From Thiotrichales bacterium (GTDB lineage Bacteria; Pseudomonadota; Gammaproteobacteria; J044), in the NCBI GenBank assembly GCA_024762895.1, contig JANTGN010000053.1, forward strand, positions 1-14,556: a stretch of 14,556 bases of DNA. The letters run 5' to 3'. Of the stretch, positions 1 to 5,946 are shown one piece after another. Numbering within the stretch: position 1 is the first letter of the stretch; every line of letters begins with the position of its first letter. The translations under genes were made by a program, and so were the position numbers. Under the pieces are notes generated by a model, which saw only the letters and a list, made by a program, of their open reading frames with translations, did no database searches and had not been told where the DNA came from.

Positions 1-37
1 CAGCGTAGTTTGCGTCCGAACGAGCGACTTGTTAGGC
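1..37 (-). other. attC site, partial (cut by window edge)
   Basis: On the minus strand the sequence begins GCCTAACAAGTCGCTCG, a classic first core box plus inner arm of an attC site. The stop codon of the ORF to its right (TAA at 32-34) lies inside the core box. The second half of the site, with its GTTRRRY box, would lie left of the window, so the folding cannot be checked. Confidence 0.75.
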
Positions 38-490
38 GCTGCCTTGTTCATCAAAACCAACACCAATTACAGAGCCTGTAACCTCTGGCTCTAAGAGTTT
101 TACAGAAAACTTTTTATCTGGAAATTGCATGCAAAGCGCGCCTTTCCATGTTTCTACAATAAGTTCTGCCAAATACCGATCTTCACCATCAGACAATGAC
201 GAGGTATCTTTAAACAGATACGGTATTTCAAGCCACCGATACCCAGAGAGTATTTCTTGCTTTGGCTTGGCCTCCTCGTTTAAAAGAGCTTTTAATTTAC
301 TTGGACCGTTTTCTGACGCCACTATTGTTTTAAGTACGACGTGACCGTCAACATCTATAAACTGTGGCCAAAATACACGAAAAAGAAGTAAAGCCTGTTT
401 GGGATCGCCATAGGCATATACGAAATCCTCGATATCGTAATTTCCGGCATCTTTAAATTTTCTCCCCAATATTTCTCTTAGTTGGTCCAT
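32..490 (-). CDS. Integron cassette gene, soluble protein of unknown function (152 aa)
   Basis: I do not recognise this protein. It is 152 residues, mixed charged and hydrophobic, with no signal peptide and no membrane segment, so probably cytosolic. It has several aromatic residues and a Trp-Lys-Gly (WKG) stretch in the C-terminal third, but no motif that points to a catalytic function. It is accepted as a real gene because it fills its cassette in the standard way: the ATG lies 13 bases after the end of the preceding attC (504-581) and the TAA stop lies within the first core box of the next attC. No clear Shine-Dalgarno sequence precedes the ATG, which is common for cassette genes, so expression would depend on read-through from upstream or on a weak internal promoter. 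Confidence 0.65.
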   Translation of the reverse strand: MDQLREILGRKFKDAGNYDIEDFVYAYGDPKQALLLFRVFWPQFIDVDGHVVLKTIVASENGPSKLKALLNEEAKPKQEILSGYRWLEIPYLFKDTSSLSDGEDRYLAELIVETWKGALCMQFPDKKFSVKLLEPEVTGSVIGVGFDEQGSA

Positions 491-503
491 AGTTTGTTTA
501 TGC

Positions 504-581
504 GCCTAACGTTTAGGGTAAGTTGCGCATGAAGCAGAGCGAAGCGACGCGTAATGTGTCAACTTGACCCACTTGTTAGGC
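504..581 (-). other. attC recombination site (78 bp)
   Basis: Outer core boxes are GCCTAAC (504-510) and GTTAGGC (575-581), an exact inverted pair. The inner arms GGGTAAGTTG (516-525) and CAACTTGACCC (560-570) pair perfectly except for one unpaired base in the second arm. That extrahelical base is the hallmark that sets strand polarity when an integrase recombines the folded bottom strand. The orientation matches the minus-strand ORFs: GTTAGGC on the minus strand ends one cassette and begins the next. Confidence 0.9.
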
Positions 582-582
582 A

Positions 583-984
583 TTATTTACCGAGTCTACG
601 ATATCTTTCTCTTTCAGAAATTATGAATACAGGCCCAATTAACAGTGCCAAACTAAGAAAGTATAAGGAGCCTGAAACATCGTCATCACTGGTTGTTCTC
701 ATTTCATAAACCATAAATGGCAAGAATATCGCACAATAGAAAACTAACCAGTACTTCAGCATGGGATGTTTTTCAATAAACTCTCCAATTCTATTGCTGT
801 TGTCACCAAATCCATTGTAATAGGAAAAGTCCTGAAATATTGAAATAATAAAAAATATGAAAAATAAAAAAAGTGTTGCTACTTGCTTATTTTCAATATT
901 TGAAAATTGAATATACGTTCCTACAACAATCAACATTAGCAACATGATCCAATATCTCACCAAGCTTTTTTGACCTTTTGTCAT
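583..984 (-). CDS. Integron cassette gene, multi-pass membrane protein of unknown function (133 aa)
   Basis: The family is not recognised. The protein is 133 residues with four likely membrane helices at about residues 10-27, 35-51, 76-94 and 106-122. Between helices two and three lies a polar, aromatic loop (residues 51-75). After the last helix there is a short basic tail (ERERYRR). It would sit in the inner membrane. The gene is very AT-rich compared with the chromosomal genes to the right. The stop codon (583-585) lies directly after the core box of attC 504-581, and the ATG is only 6 bases from the core box of attC 991-1095, so the ORF occupies the cassette fully. No good ribosome binding site is visible. 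Small membrane cassette proteins can serve stress or phage-defence roles, but nothing in this sequence proves one. Confidence 0.65.
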   Translation of the reverse strand: MTKGQKSLVRYWIMLLMLIVVGTYIQFSNIENKQVATLFLFFIFFIISIFQDFSYYNGFGDNSNRIGEFIEKHPMLKYWLVFYCAIFLPFMVYEMRTTSDDDVSGSLYFLSLALLIGPVFIISERERYRRLGK

Positions 985-990
985 CTATAT

Positions 991-1095
991 GCCTAACGTT
1001 CTGTTAAGCCGACCGACGGAGCGGGGCTTGTTTTTGTGCTAGACAGCACAAAGCAAGTGCCGCGGAGTTGGGTCGGCTTGAACTGGTTGTTATGC
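991..1095 (-). other. attC recombination site (105 bp)
   Basis: Outer boxes are GCCTAAC (991-997) and GTTATGC (1089-1095). Inner arms TTAAGCCGACC (from 1004) and GGTCGGCTTGAA (from 1071) pair with one extra unpaired base in the second arm, at the same relative place as in the other complete attC. The centre folds further: TTTGTGCT and AGCACAAA form an 8-bp stem around the loop AGAC (about 1034-1053), flanked by CTTG/CAAG. The site should therefore form a long hairpin. The TAA stop of the gene at 1090-1359 is inside the GTTATGC box. Confidence 0.9.
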
Positions 1096-1359
1096 CTTAG
1101 TTGCATGCCTTGCCTTTAAGCGTGAATATGCAGTTAATATGAAAAACACCAATATGGCTACGATAATTGCTGTTTGCATGTAAATTAGAACCGCATCTGT
1201 AATTCCATAAAACTCTATAAAACCTGTAATGCCACTTTTTCCTGTTGTTTGTTCCACTTCGGTGCCAATGTACCTGACTGGGCCAACTGTATTTACAGCA
1301 AAGTAAAGCCATGGAAGTAATATTCCTGAAACTATGCTTGTAATTAATTTAAGTTTCAT
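1090..1359 (-). CDS. Integron cassette gene, two-helix membrane protein of unknown function (89 aa)
   Basis: The family is not recognised. It is an 89-residue protein with a basic start (MKLK) and two likely membrane helices, at about residues 5-23 and 56-78. A polar loop of about 30 residues lies between them, and the C-terminal tail is basic (SRLKARHATK). The positive-inside rule puts both ends in the cytoplasm and the loop in the periplasm. It is the rightmost and presumably first cassette of the array. The ATG lies 16 bases after the cassette border box at 1376-1382, and the stop codon is within attC 991-1095. A competing ORF in another frame (1097-1312) lacks the cassette-style placement of its ends and was discarded. 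Confidence 0.62.
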   Translation of the reverse strand: MKLKLITSIVSGILLPWLYFAVNTVGPVRYIGTEVEQTTGKSGITGFIEFYGITDAVLIYMQTAIIVAILVFFILTAYSRLKARHATKA

Positions 1360-1375
1360 ATGTTTTTACTATTGG

Positions 1376-1382
1376 GCATAAC
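1376..1382 (-). other. Cassette border box at the right end of the array
   Basis: On the minus strand this is GTTATGC, the same box that lies within attC 991-1095, and it marks where the first cassette joins flanking DNA. The bases to its right do not pair as a second attC and no integrase gene follows, so it is either a degenerate attI border or a border left when the array was captured or rearranged. Confidence 0.55.
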
Positions 1383-1390
1383 AGTGATTT

Positions 1391-1436
1391 AGACAGAATC
1401 TGTATTTTCAGGTATTAGGCAGATTCTGCCTAATAC
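1391..1436. repeat. Two related palindromes just outside the cassette array
   Basis: A near-perfect palindrome at 1412-1436 has arms GTATTAGGCAGA and TCTGCCTAATAC around a single central base. A shorter palindrome, ACAGAATCTGT, lies at 1393-1403. The two share the pattern TAGRCAGAWTCTG, and their centres are 26 bases apart. The larger one contains TTAGGC and GCCTAA back to back, reminiscent of attC core boxes. It could be a pair of operator sites or a remnant recombination site; I cannot tell which. Confidence 0.6.
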
Positions 1437-1723
1437 ATTTCGGTTTGTTGCTTTTTTCATCACCTATTGCTCCCTGATCTATGGGTTTCCACTCTACGAA
1501 TCATGTAATGCACTGAATATTAGTAAGATTTATGTTCACTGATTCTGGGATACTGGGCGCTATAAAACAAGCTGTTATCGCTTTGTAGGAAAAATCTTAC
1601 AAGATGGGTATATGAGTTTATTCTTTTGACGTTAACTTTATTTCCAAACTAGTCTGCCATTTTCCAGTCACGGTTTCACTGCTTCCGGCTCCTCGGCAAC
1701 TGCTCCCTGCGTTGCACTACCTC
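1437..1723. other. Non-coding stretch, no gene seen
   Basis: No ORF with credible coding character is present on either strand, and I see no integrase fragment, tRNA or rRNA. The only structure noted is a 9-bp inverted repeat, GTAAGATTT (1523-1531) and AAATCTTAC (1592-1600), separated by 60 bases. Base composition changes from AT-rich to GC-richer near 1650, which may mark the edge of the cassette-associated DNA. Confidence 0.5.
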
Positions 1724-1795
1724 CTACATCCTTGTAGTCGTGCCTTTCGCAGTACTTGTACTTCCCTGTACATCGCGCGGCGGTAAGTCTGCCGC
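1724..1795. repeat. Cluster of three short hairpins
   Basis: CTACA/TGTAG around TCCT (1724-1737), TGTAC/GTACA around TTCCCT (1757-1772) and GCGGC/GCCGC around nine bases (1777-1795) follow each other closely. Such runs of small palindromes with a TCC-type loop resemble intergenic mosaic repeats that I recall from several gammaproteobacterial genomes. No coding role is supported. Confidence 0.5.
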
Positions 1796-1942
1796 TCAAA
1801 CAACTCTCCCTCAACCCGCCTCAAAGCACTGTGCTCACTACACCGTGGAAAGGGACCCAAGGTCAAAACCCACGTCAAAACCTGACCGCGGCACTTTCAG
1901 GTTTATTGGTTTGGTCTTGGTTTTGATTTTTATCCCCCATGT

Positions 1943-2066
1943 ATTAATGCCGAGCACCGCAGGCATTGGCGGATCAGGACAAAAGTTGTCTGAGCGGGGC
2001 TTTATCCGCGAGTTCTTTTGTCCCCGCCAATGGTGAGGAGCACAGGGGACCGCTTGCGGCATTAAT
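1943..2066. repeat. Large nested inverted repeat
   Basis: Three pairs of arms nest around one centre: ATTAATGCCG (1943-1952) with CGGCATTAAT (2057-2066); ATTGGCGG (1965-1972) with CCGCCAAT (2024-2031); and GGACAAAA (1977-1984) with TTTTGTCC (2016-2023). A small GCGG/CCGC stem is possible at the tip. All three outer pairs are exact. Folded as DNA or RNA this would be a long cruciform-like rod with side bulges. It probably belongs to a dispersed intergenic repeat family. Two overlapping ORFs here (1740-2036 plus, 1838-2128 minus) are by-products of the palindromes. Confidence 0.75.
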
Positions 2067-2088
2067 TTTCGGGGCGGCGTTTCTTTGC

Positions 2089-2120
2089 TGACTTTCTTGT
2101 TGCTGTAGACAAGAAAGTCA
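2089..2120. repeat. 12-bp-stem hairpin next to the nested repeat
   Basis: TGACTTTCTTGT (2089-2100) and ACAAGAAAGTCA (2109-2120) are perfect inverted arms around an 8-base loop. The sequence around it (TTTCTTTGCTGACTTTCTTG ... AAGTCAGTCGCC) resembles the common gammaproteobacterial intergenic repeat with a CTTTCTTTT / AAAAGAAAG hairpin. There is no T-run after the stem on either strand, so it does not look like an ordinary intrinsic terminator. Confidence 0.7.
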
Positions 2121-2204
2121 GTCGCCATCAGGCGAAAAACAATGCCAAGTAAAAAAGGAAAACTTAGTTAGAGGCACCAGAATAATAAAAAGTAAAACAA
2201 GAGA

Positions 2205-2576
2205 TCACGACTCATCCCCCACCGCCTTCACCGAAATAAACTCCGGCTTACCCACAACCTCAAACCCATACACCATCGCCCGTGAACCATGTGGCTGTAA
2301 CTCAACATTCAACACGCCCTGCCCCACCTGGACGATGGTAACCGTCTTCATGTCGTCACGCGGTCGCCGCGCCCGCGCGGTAATCACCACATCGGCATTG
2401 ATGAGTTCATCGGTTTCATTCTGCACCATGAAACGCACCAGGCAGTGTTGATCGTCACATTCCCACCGGGGATCACTGATGGTGACCGGCCTGTCCCTGA
2501 GCTCATCCAGCTCCCACAGGGTGAAGCCTACGAAGATGACCAGGAAGATCGCGACACCGATAATAGAACGATGCAT
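2205..2576 (-). CDS. Single-pass membrane protein of unknown function downstream of pmbA (123 aa)
   Basis: I do not recognise a named family. An N-terminal hydrophobic helix (residues about 4-20) anchors or exports a roughly 100-residue soluble domain predicted to be periplasmic. The domain carries two cysteines four residues apart (Cys40 and Cys45) that could form a disulfide. It then has an alternating beta-like pattern (CLVRFMVQNETDELINADV and following), which suggests a small beta-sandwich similar in style to FxLYD or Ig-like extracytoplasmic domains; that fold guess is inference. It lies 11 bases after the pmbA stop on the same strand, so it is probably the last gene of a pmbA operon. 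No strong Shine-Dalgarno or terminator is seen. It faces the repeat-rich region that separates the core genes from the cassette array. Confidence 0.7.
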   Translation of the reverse strand: MHRSIIGVAIFLVIFVGFTLWELDELRDRPVTISDPRWECDDQHCLVRFMVQNETDELINADVVITARARRPRDDMKTVTIVQVGQGVLNVELQPHGSRAMVYGFEVVGKPEFISVKAVGDES

Positions 2577-2587
2577 GATGCTTAGAC

Positions 2588-3928
2588 CTATTCCCCGGCA
2601 ATCATCATCCGGTCGAGCAGGATCGAACCGGTACGGATACTGCCGCGCAGGTCGACATCTGATCCCACGGCCTGTATGCCCTGAAACATATCCCTGAGAT
2701 TGCCCGCGATGGTGATCTCTTCCACCGGGTAGGCCAGCTCGCCATTTTCAACCCAGAAGCCTGAGGCACCTCGGGAATAATCCCCCGTCACCATATTGAT
2801 ACCGTGACCAATGAGCTCGGTGACCAGCAAACCGGTGCCCATGTCCCTGACCAGGCTATCCAGATCACCGGCGGTGGGTTCCACGATGAGGTTACGAACA
2901 CCACCCGCATTGCCGGTATTGGCCAACCCCAGTTTACAGGCGGAATAACTATCCAGCACATAGGTCTTGAGCACGCCATCCTTAACCAGGTCCTTGGCCA
3001 TGTTGCGTACCCCTTCGGAATCGAAGGGGGCGCTGCCCAGTGCCCCCGGCAGGTGTGGGGCCTCGTGCAGATGCATGAACTCGGGGAAGACCGGTTCGCC
3101 AAGCTGGTCCAGCAGAAAACTGGCTTTGCGATACAGGGCCGAACCTCGAATGGCACCAACAAAATGGCCGACCAGGCTACGGGCGACATCCGCCGAAAAG
3201 AGCACCGCCGCCTGCTGGGTGCCGATGCGTCGTCCACCCAGGCGTCGCAGGGTTCGTTCTGCCGCCCGTTGCCCCACCGATTCCGCTCCCTCAAGTTCTT
3301 CGGGTTTGCGCGAGGCGCTGTACCAGTAATCGCGCTGCATACCGCCATCTTGCTCACCAACAACGGTACAACTCAGGCTGTGACGTGTGCTGACATATCC
3401 CCCGACAAAGCCATGACTGTTACCATATACCCAGCCCCCCCTATAGGCATTGACCGAGCCGCCATCGGAGTTGGTAATGCGCTGATCCACGTCCATGGCT
3501 GCAGCCTCGATCTCCCTGGCCAGCTCGATGGCCTGTTCGGCATCGATGCCCCAGGGGTGGTCCAGATCCAGGTCAGGGTAGTCATAGGCCATGAGTTCTG
3601 CCTCAGCCAGACCCGAACAGGGATCTTTCGCCGTATAGCGGGCTATGCGACAGGCGGCCTCTACGGCCTCGTTTATGGCCTCGGTACGTAGATCGGAGGT
3701 GCTGGCCGACCCCTTGCATTGTCCAAAATAGACGGTCACACCAACACCCTGGTCCTTGTGATATTCCAGGGTCTCCACCTCGCCAAGTCTGGCGGTCACG
3801 GACAGGCCCACATCCGAACTCACGGCGGCCTCGGCCGATGTGGCACCCTGGTCGGCGGCCCGTTCCAGTACCTGCTGCACGGCCTGTTTAAGATCATCAA
3901 GACTATGAGGTAATGATTGTTCAGACAT
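2588..3928 (-). CDS. pmbA: Metalloprotease subunit TldE/PmbA
   Basis: The 446-residue protein matches TldE/PmbA along its whole length (E. coli about 450 aa). Recognisable stretches are GVGVTVYFGQCKGSASTSDL (residues about 62-81), RYTAKDPCSGLAE, DLDLDHPW, RITNSDGGSVNA, FGNSHG-like YGNSHGF, STRHSLS, the STPFDSEGVR-like SAPFDSEGVR, and near the C-terminus MGTGLLVTELIGHGINMVTGDYSRGASGFWVENGE. TldE lacks the HExxxH zinc motif, as expected: it is the partner subunit that helps bind substrate in the heterodimer with TldD. The complex removes leader peptides or degrades unfolded peptides, as in microcin B17 maturation and CcdA breakdown. The start is the ATG at 3926-3928; its upstream region is shared with divergent yjgA, whose start is only 35 bases away. 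The next gene downstream follows after 11 bases. Confidence 0.96.
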   Translation of the reverse strand: MSEQSLPHSLDDLKQAVQQVLERAADQGATSAEAAVSSDVGLSVTARLGEVETLEYHKDQGVGVTVYFGQCKGSASTSDLRTEAINEAVEAACRIARYTAKDPCSGLAEAELMAYDYPDLDLDHPWGIDAEQAIELAREIEAAAMDVDQRITNSDGGSVNAYRGGWVYGNSHGFVGGYVSTRHSLSCTVVGEQDGGMQRDYWYSASRKPEELEGAESVGQRAAERTLRRLGGRRIGTQQAAVLFSADVARSLVGHFVGAIRGSALYRKASFLLDQLGEPVFPEFMHLHEAPHLPGALGSAPFDSEGVRNMAKDLVKDGVLKTYVLDSYSACKLGLANTGNAGGVRNLIVEPTAGDLDSLVRDMGTGLLVTELIGHGINMVTGDYSRGASGFWVENGELAYPVEEITIAGNLRDMFQGIQAVGSDVDLRGSIRTGSILLDRMMIAGE

Positions 3929-3963
3929 GGTTTATCCCGTCACTACACGTTACTATCGGCCCT

Positions 3964-4449
3964 ATGGAACCGATGGATGAATTTGAAGAAAAAAGCAAAA
4001 GCCAGCTCAAACGAGAGGCCCATGCCCTGCAGGAACTGGGCGAACAGCTCATTGCCATGAAACCGGCTGACCTGGTCGACCTGCCCCTGCCCGATAATCT
4101 GGCCCAGGCCATTTCGGATGCCCGCGGCATGCAACGCGGCGCTCTTAAACGCCAGCGCCAGTACATCGGCAAACTCATGCGCGACATCGACCCCGAGCCC
4201 ATTCAGACCGCCCTGGACTTACGCAGCCAGCAGGCCATGGAGCAGAACCGGCAACAACATAAGTTTGAGGAATGGCGAGACCGGCTGATTCAGGAAGGCG
4301 ATAAGGCCCTGGGCGAGGCGCTGGAGACATTCCCGACCGCGGACCGTCAGCAACTTCGACAGATGATTCGACAGGCCCGGAAAGAGGCCGAACAAAACAA
4401 GCCACCCAGGACCTCCCGTAACCTTTTCCGATACCTGCGCGACCTCTAG
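3964..4449 (+). CDS. darP: Ribosome-maturation factor DarP (YjgA family)
   Basis: This is a 161-residue DarP/YjgA homologue that binds late pre-50S particles and helps mature the 50S peptidyl-transferase region. Diagnostic stretches are KSKSQLKREAHALQELGEQL near the start, the RQRQYIGKLMRDIDPEPIQTA segment (about residues 58-78), FEEWRDRLIQEGDKALGE, and the C-terminal DRQQLRQMIRQARKE followed by NKPPRTSRNLFRYLRDL, all as in the E. coli protein. The frame is open further upstream to 3913, but that start would overlap pmbA and add residues the family lacks, so the ATG at 3964 is preferred; an in-frame ATG at 3973 is also possible. No clear Shine-Dalgarno is visible. The gene lies divergent from pmbA and convergent with tldD, so its promoter must overlap the 5' end of pmbA. 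Confidence 0.94.
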   Translation: MEPMDEFEEKSKSQLKREAHALQELGEQLIAMKPADLVDLPLPDNLAQAISDARGMQRGALKRQRQYIGKLMRDIDPEPIQTALDLRSQQAMEQNRQQHKFEEWRDRLIQEGDKALGEALETFPTADRQQLRQMIRQARKEAEQNKPPRTSRNLFRYLRDL

Positions 4450-4484
4450 GCCCCTTCATCATTATTCGAAAAAGCTGAAAAGCG

Positions 4485-5927
4485 TCAGCCGCCGGTACCA
4501 CCCACGGTCAGGCCATCGACCCTGAGGGTTGGTTGCCCCACACCCACGGGTACGCTCTGTCCATCCTTGCCACAGACACCGACACCCGTATCCAGCTTGA
4601 GATCATTACCGATCATACTCACTCGAGTGAGCACATCGGGGCCATTACCGATCAGGGTCGCACCCTTGACCGGGGCACCCAGTTTGCCGTTCTCGATCAG
4701 GTAGGCCTCGGAGGCAGAGAAGACGAATTTACCCGAGGTGATATCCACCTGGCCGCCACCAAAGTTCACCGCATACAGGCCCTTGTCGACCGAGGCAATG
4801 ATCTCTTCAGGATCATGTTCCCCGGCCAGCATATAGGTGTTGGTCATACGTGGCATGGGGAGGTGCGCATAGGACTCGCGACGACCGTTACCGGTGGAAT
4901 CCACGCCCATCAGGCGAGCATTCATCTTGTCCTGCATATAGCCTTTCAATATGCCGTCCTCGATCAGGGTGGTGCACTGGCTGCCCGTCCCCTCATCATC
5001 GATATTCAGGGAACCCCGGCGGTTCTCCATGGTGCCGTCATCGACCACGGTGACACCCCTGGCCGCCACCTGTTCTCCAATCCGCCCGGAAAAGGCCGAG
5101 GTCTTTTTACGATTGAAGTCACCTTCCAGGCCATGACCAATGGCCTCGTGCAACAGAACACCCGGCCAGCCAGGGCCCAGTACCACATCCATGGTGCCTG
5201 CAGGCGCCTCGATAGACTCCAGATTGACACCGGCCATACGTACCGCCTCGCGGACGTAGTCCATACCGCGGTCGTCCTCAATAAAGTATTCGTAACCAAC
5301 CCGGCCACCACCACCGGCACTACCCTGCTCGCGTCGGCCGTTCTGCTCAATAATCACGCTGACGTTCATCCGTACCAGGGGACGTACATCGGCAGCCAGG
5401 GTGCCATCACTGGCGGCGACCAGCATGACCTCATGCACGCCCGCCAGACTGACATTCACCTGACTCACTCGAGGATCGAGTTTACGGGCCTCGGCATCTG
5501 CGCGATGGAGCAGATCGATCTTGTCCTGCTCGCTCAGGCTGCCCAGTGGATCCATGGGGAGATAGAGATGGTGGCCACTGGGTTGTTGCCAGGCCTGGAC
5601 CTGTCCGGTCTGATGACTATGGGCAATGGCACGGGCGGCCTTTGAGGCATCCATCAGTGCCGGTAGAAGAATCTCATCCGAATAGGAAAAACCAGTCTTA
5701 TCGCCACTAATCGCACGGACACCCACGCCCTGCTCGATGTTGTAGCTACCGCTTTTTACGATCCCATCTTCCAGCCCCCAGGACTCGGAACGACTCAGCT
5801 GGAAATAAAGATCTCCATAATCAATCGTCGGTCCCAGCAACTGGCTTAGAACTGACCCCAGGGACTGCTCGTCCAACCCGGAGGGAGAAAGGATATGTGC
5901 GCGTGCGAAATCTAGTGCCTGGGTCAT
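4485..5927 (-). CDS. tldD: Metalloprotease subunit TldD
   Basis: The 480-residue protein has full TldD length and all the expected landmarks. The zinc motif HEAIGH (residues 260-265) lies in GWPGVLLHEAIGHGLEGD, where the two histidines bind zinc and the glutamate is catalytic. A C-terminal Cys at residue 452 (GVGVCGKDGQSVPVGVGQP) corresponds to the third zinc ligand of E. coli TldD. The N-terminal half carries the usual GVGVRAISGDKTGFSYSD segment. With TldE (gene at 2588-3928) it forms the peptidase that degrades or trims unfolded peptides in its inner cavity. It follows the nitrilase gene by 19 bases on the same strand, so the two are probably co-transcribed. The ATG has no obvious Shine-Dalgarno sequence. 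Unusually for partner subunits, tldD and pmbA are split by the opposing yjgA gene. Confidence 0.97.
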   Translation of the reverse strand: MTQALDFARAHILSPSGLDEQSLGSVLSQLLGPTIDYGDLYFQLSRSESWGLEDGIVKSGSYNIEQGVGVRAISGDKTGFSYSDEILLPALMDASKAARAIAHSHQTGQVQAWQQPSGHHLYLPMDPLGSLSEQDKIDLLHRADAEARKLDPRVSQVNVSLAGVHEVMLVAASDGTLAADVRPLVRMNVSVIIEQNGRREQGSAGGGGRVGYEYFIEDDRGMDYVREAVRMAGVNLESIEAPAGTMDVVLGPGWPGVLLHEAIGHGLEGDFNRKKTSAFSGRIGEQVAARGVTVVDDGTMENRRGSLNIDDEGTGSQCTTLIEDGILKGYMQDKMNARLMGVDSTGNGRRESYAHLPMPRMTNTYMLAGEHDPEEIIASVDKGLYAVNFGGGQVDITSGKFVFSASEAYLIENGKLGAPVKGATLIGNGPDVLTRVSMIGNDLKLDTGVGVCGKDGQSVPVGVGQPTLRVDGLTVGGTGG

Positions 5928-5946
5928 ATGAGTAGGTAGTATTTAA

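Larger units (their letters stand above)
1..1382 (-). mobile_element. Integron gene-cassette array without integrase in the window (CALIN-like), truncated at left
   Basis: Three short ORFs, all on the minus strand, alternate with attC-type sites, and each ORF stop codon lies in the first core box of the site that follows it. Cassette borders fall at the G/TT of the GTTRRRY boxes, giving one cassette of about 385 bp (997-1381), one of about 487 bp (510-996) and one running off the left edge (from 509 leftwards). The array is visibly richer in A and T than the genes to the right of 2205. The two complete attC sites differ in length (78 and 105 bp) and in central sequence, which suggests cassettes of mixed origin rather than a homogeneous chromosomal array. 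attI and intI would be expected to the right of 1382, with intI on the plus strand; no such gene is there. The last box, GTTATGC on the minus strand at 1376-1382, marks the array border. Confidence 0.82.

Noticed and set aside
1097..1312. Alternative minus-strand frame within the first cassette
   Set aside because: Its stop is not in the attC core box and its start lies far inside the cassette; the 1090-1359 frame fits cassette structure and has coherent membrane helices.
1740..2036. Plus-strand ORF of 98 codons (and minus-strand 1838-2128)
   Set aside because: Both lie across the nested inverted repeat and hairpins, have low-complexity basic or proline-rich translations, and lack ribosome binding sites. 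They are best seen as by-products of the repeat.
2089..2120. Hairpin as an intrinsic terminator for the pmbA operon
   Set aside because: The stem is strong, but no T-run follows on the minus strand and it is over 80 bases beyond the last stop codon; a repeat element fits better.
1383..2204. Possible integrase gene or attI to the right of the cassettes
   Set aside because: No ORF of integrase size or recognisable tyrosine-recombinase motif is present on either strand. The sequence after the border box does not fold as an attC.
2804..3691. Long plus-strand ORF of 295 codons opposite pmbA
   Set aside because: It is the antisense shadow of pmbA, whose protein matches its family along the whole length.
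4533..5645. Long plus-strand ORF of 370 codons opposite tldD
   Set aside because: It is the antisense shadow of tldD; the translation is rich in His, Thr and Gly with no family pattern.
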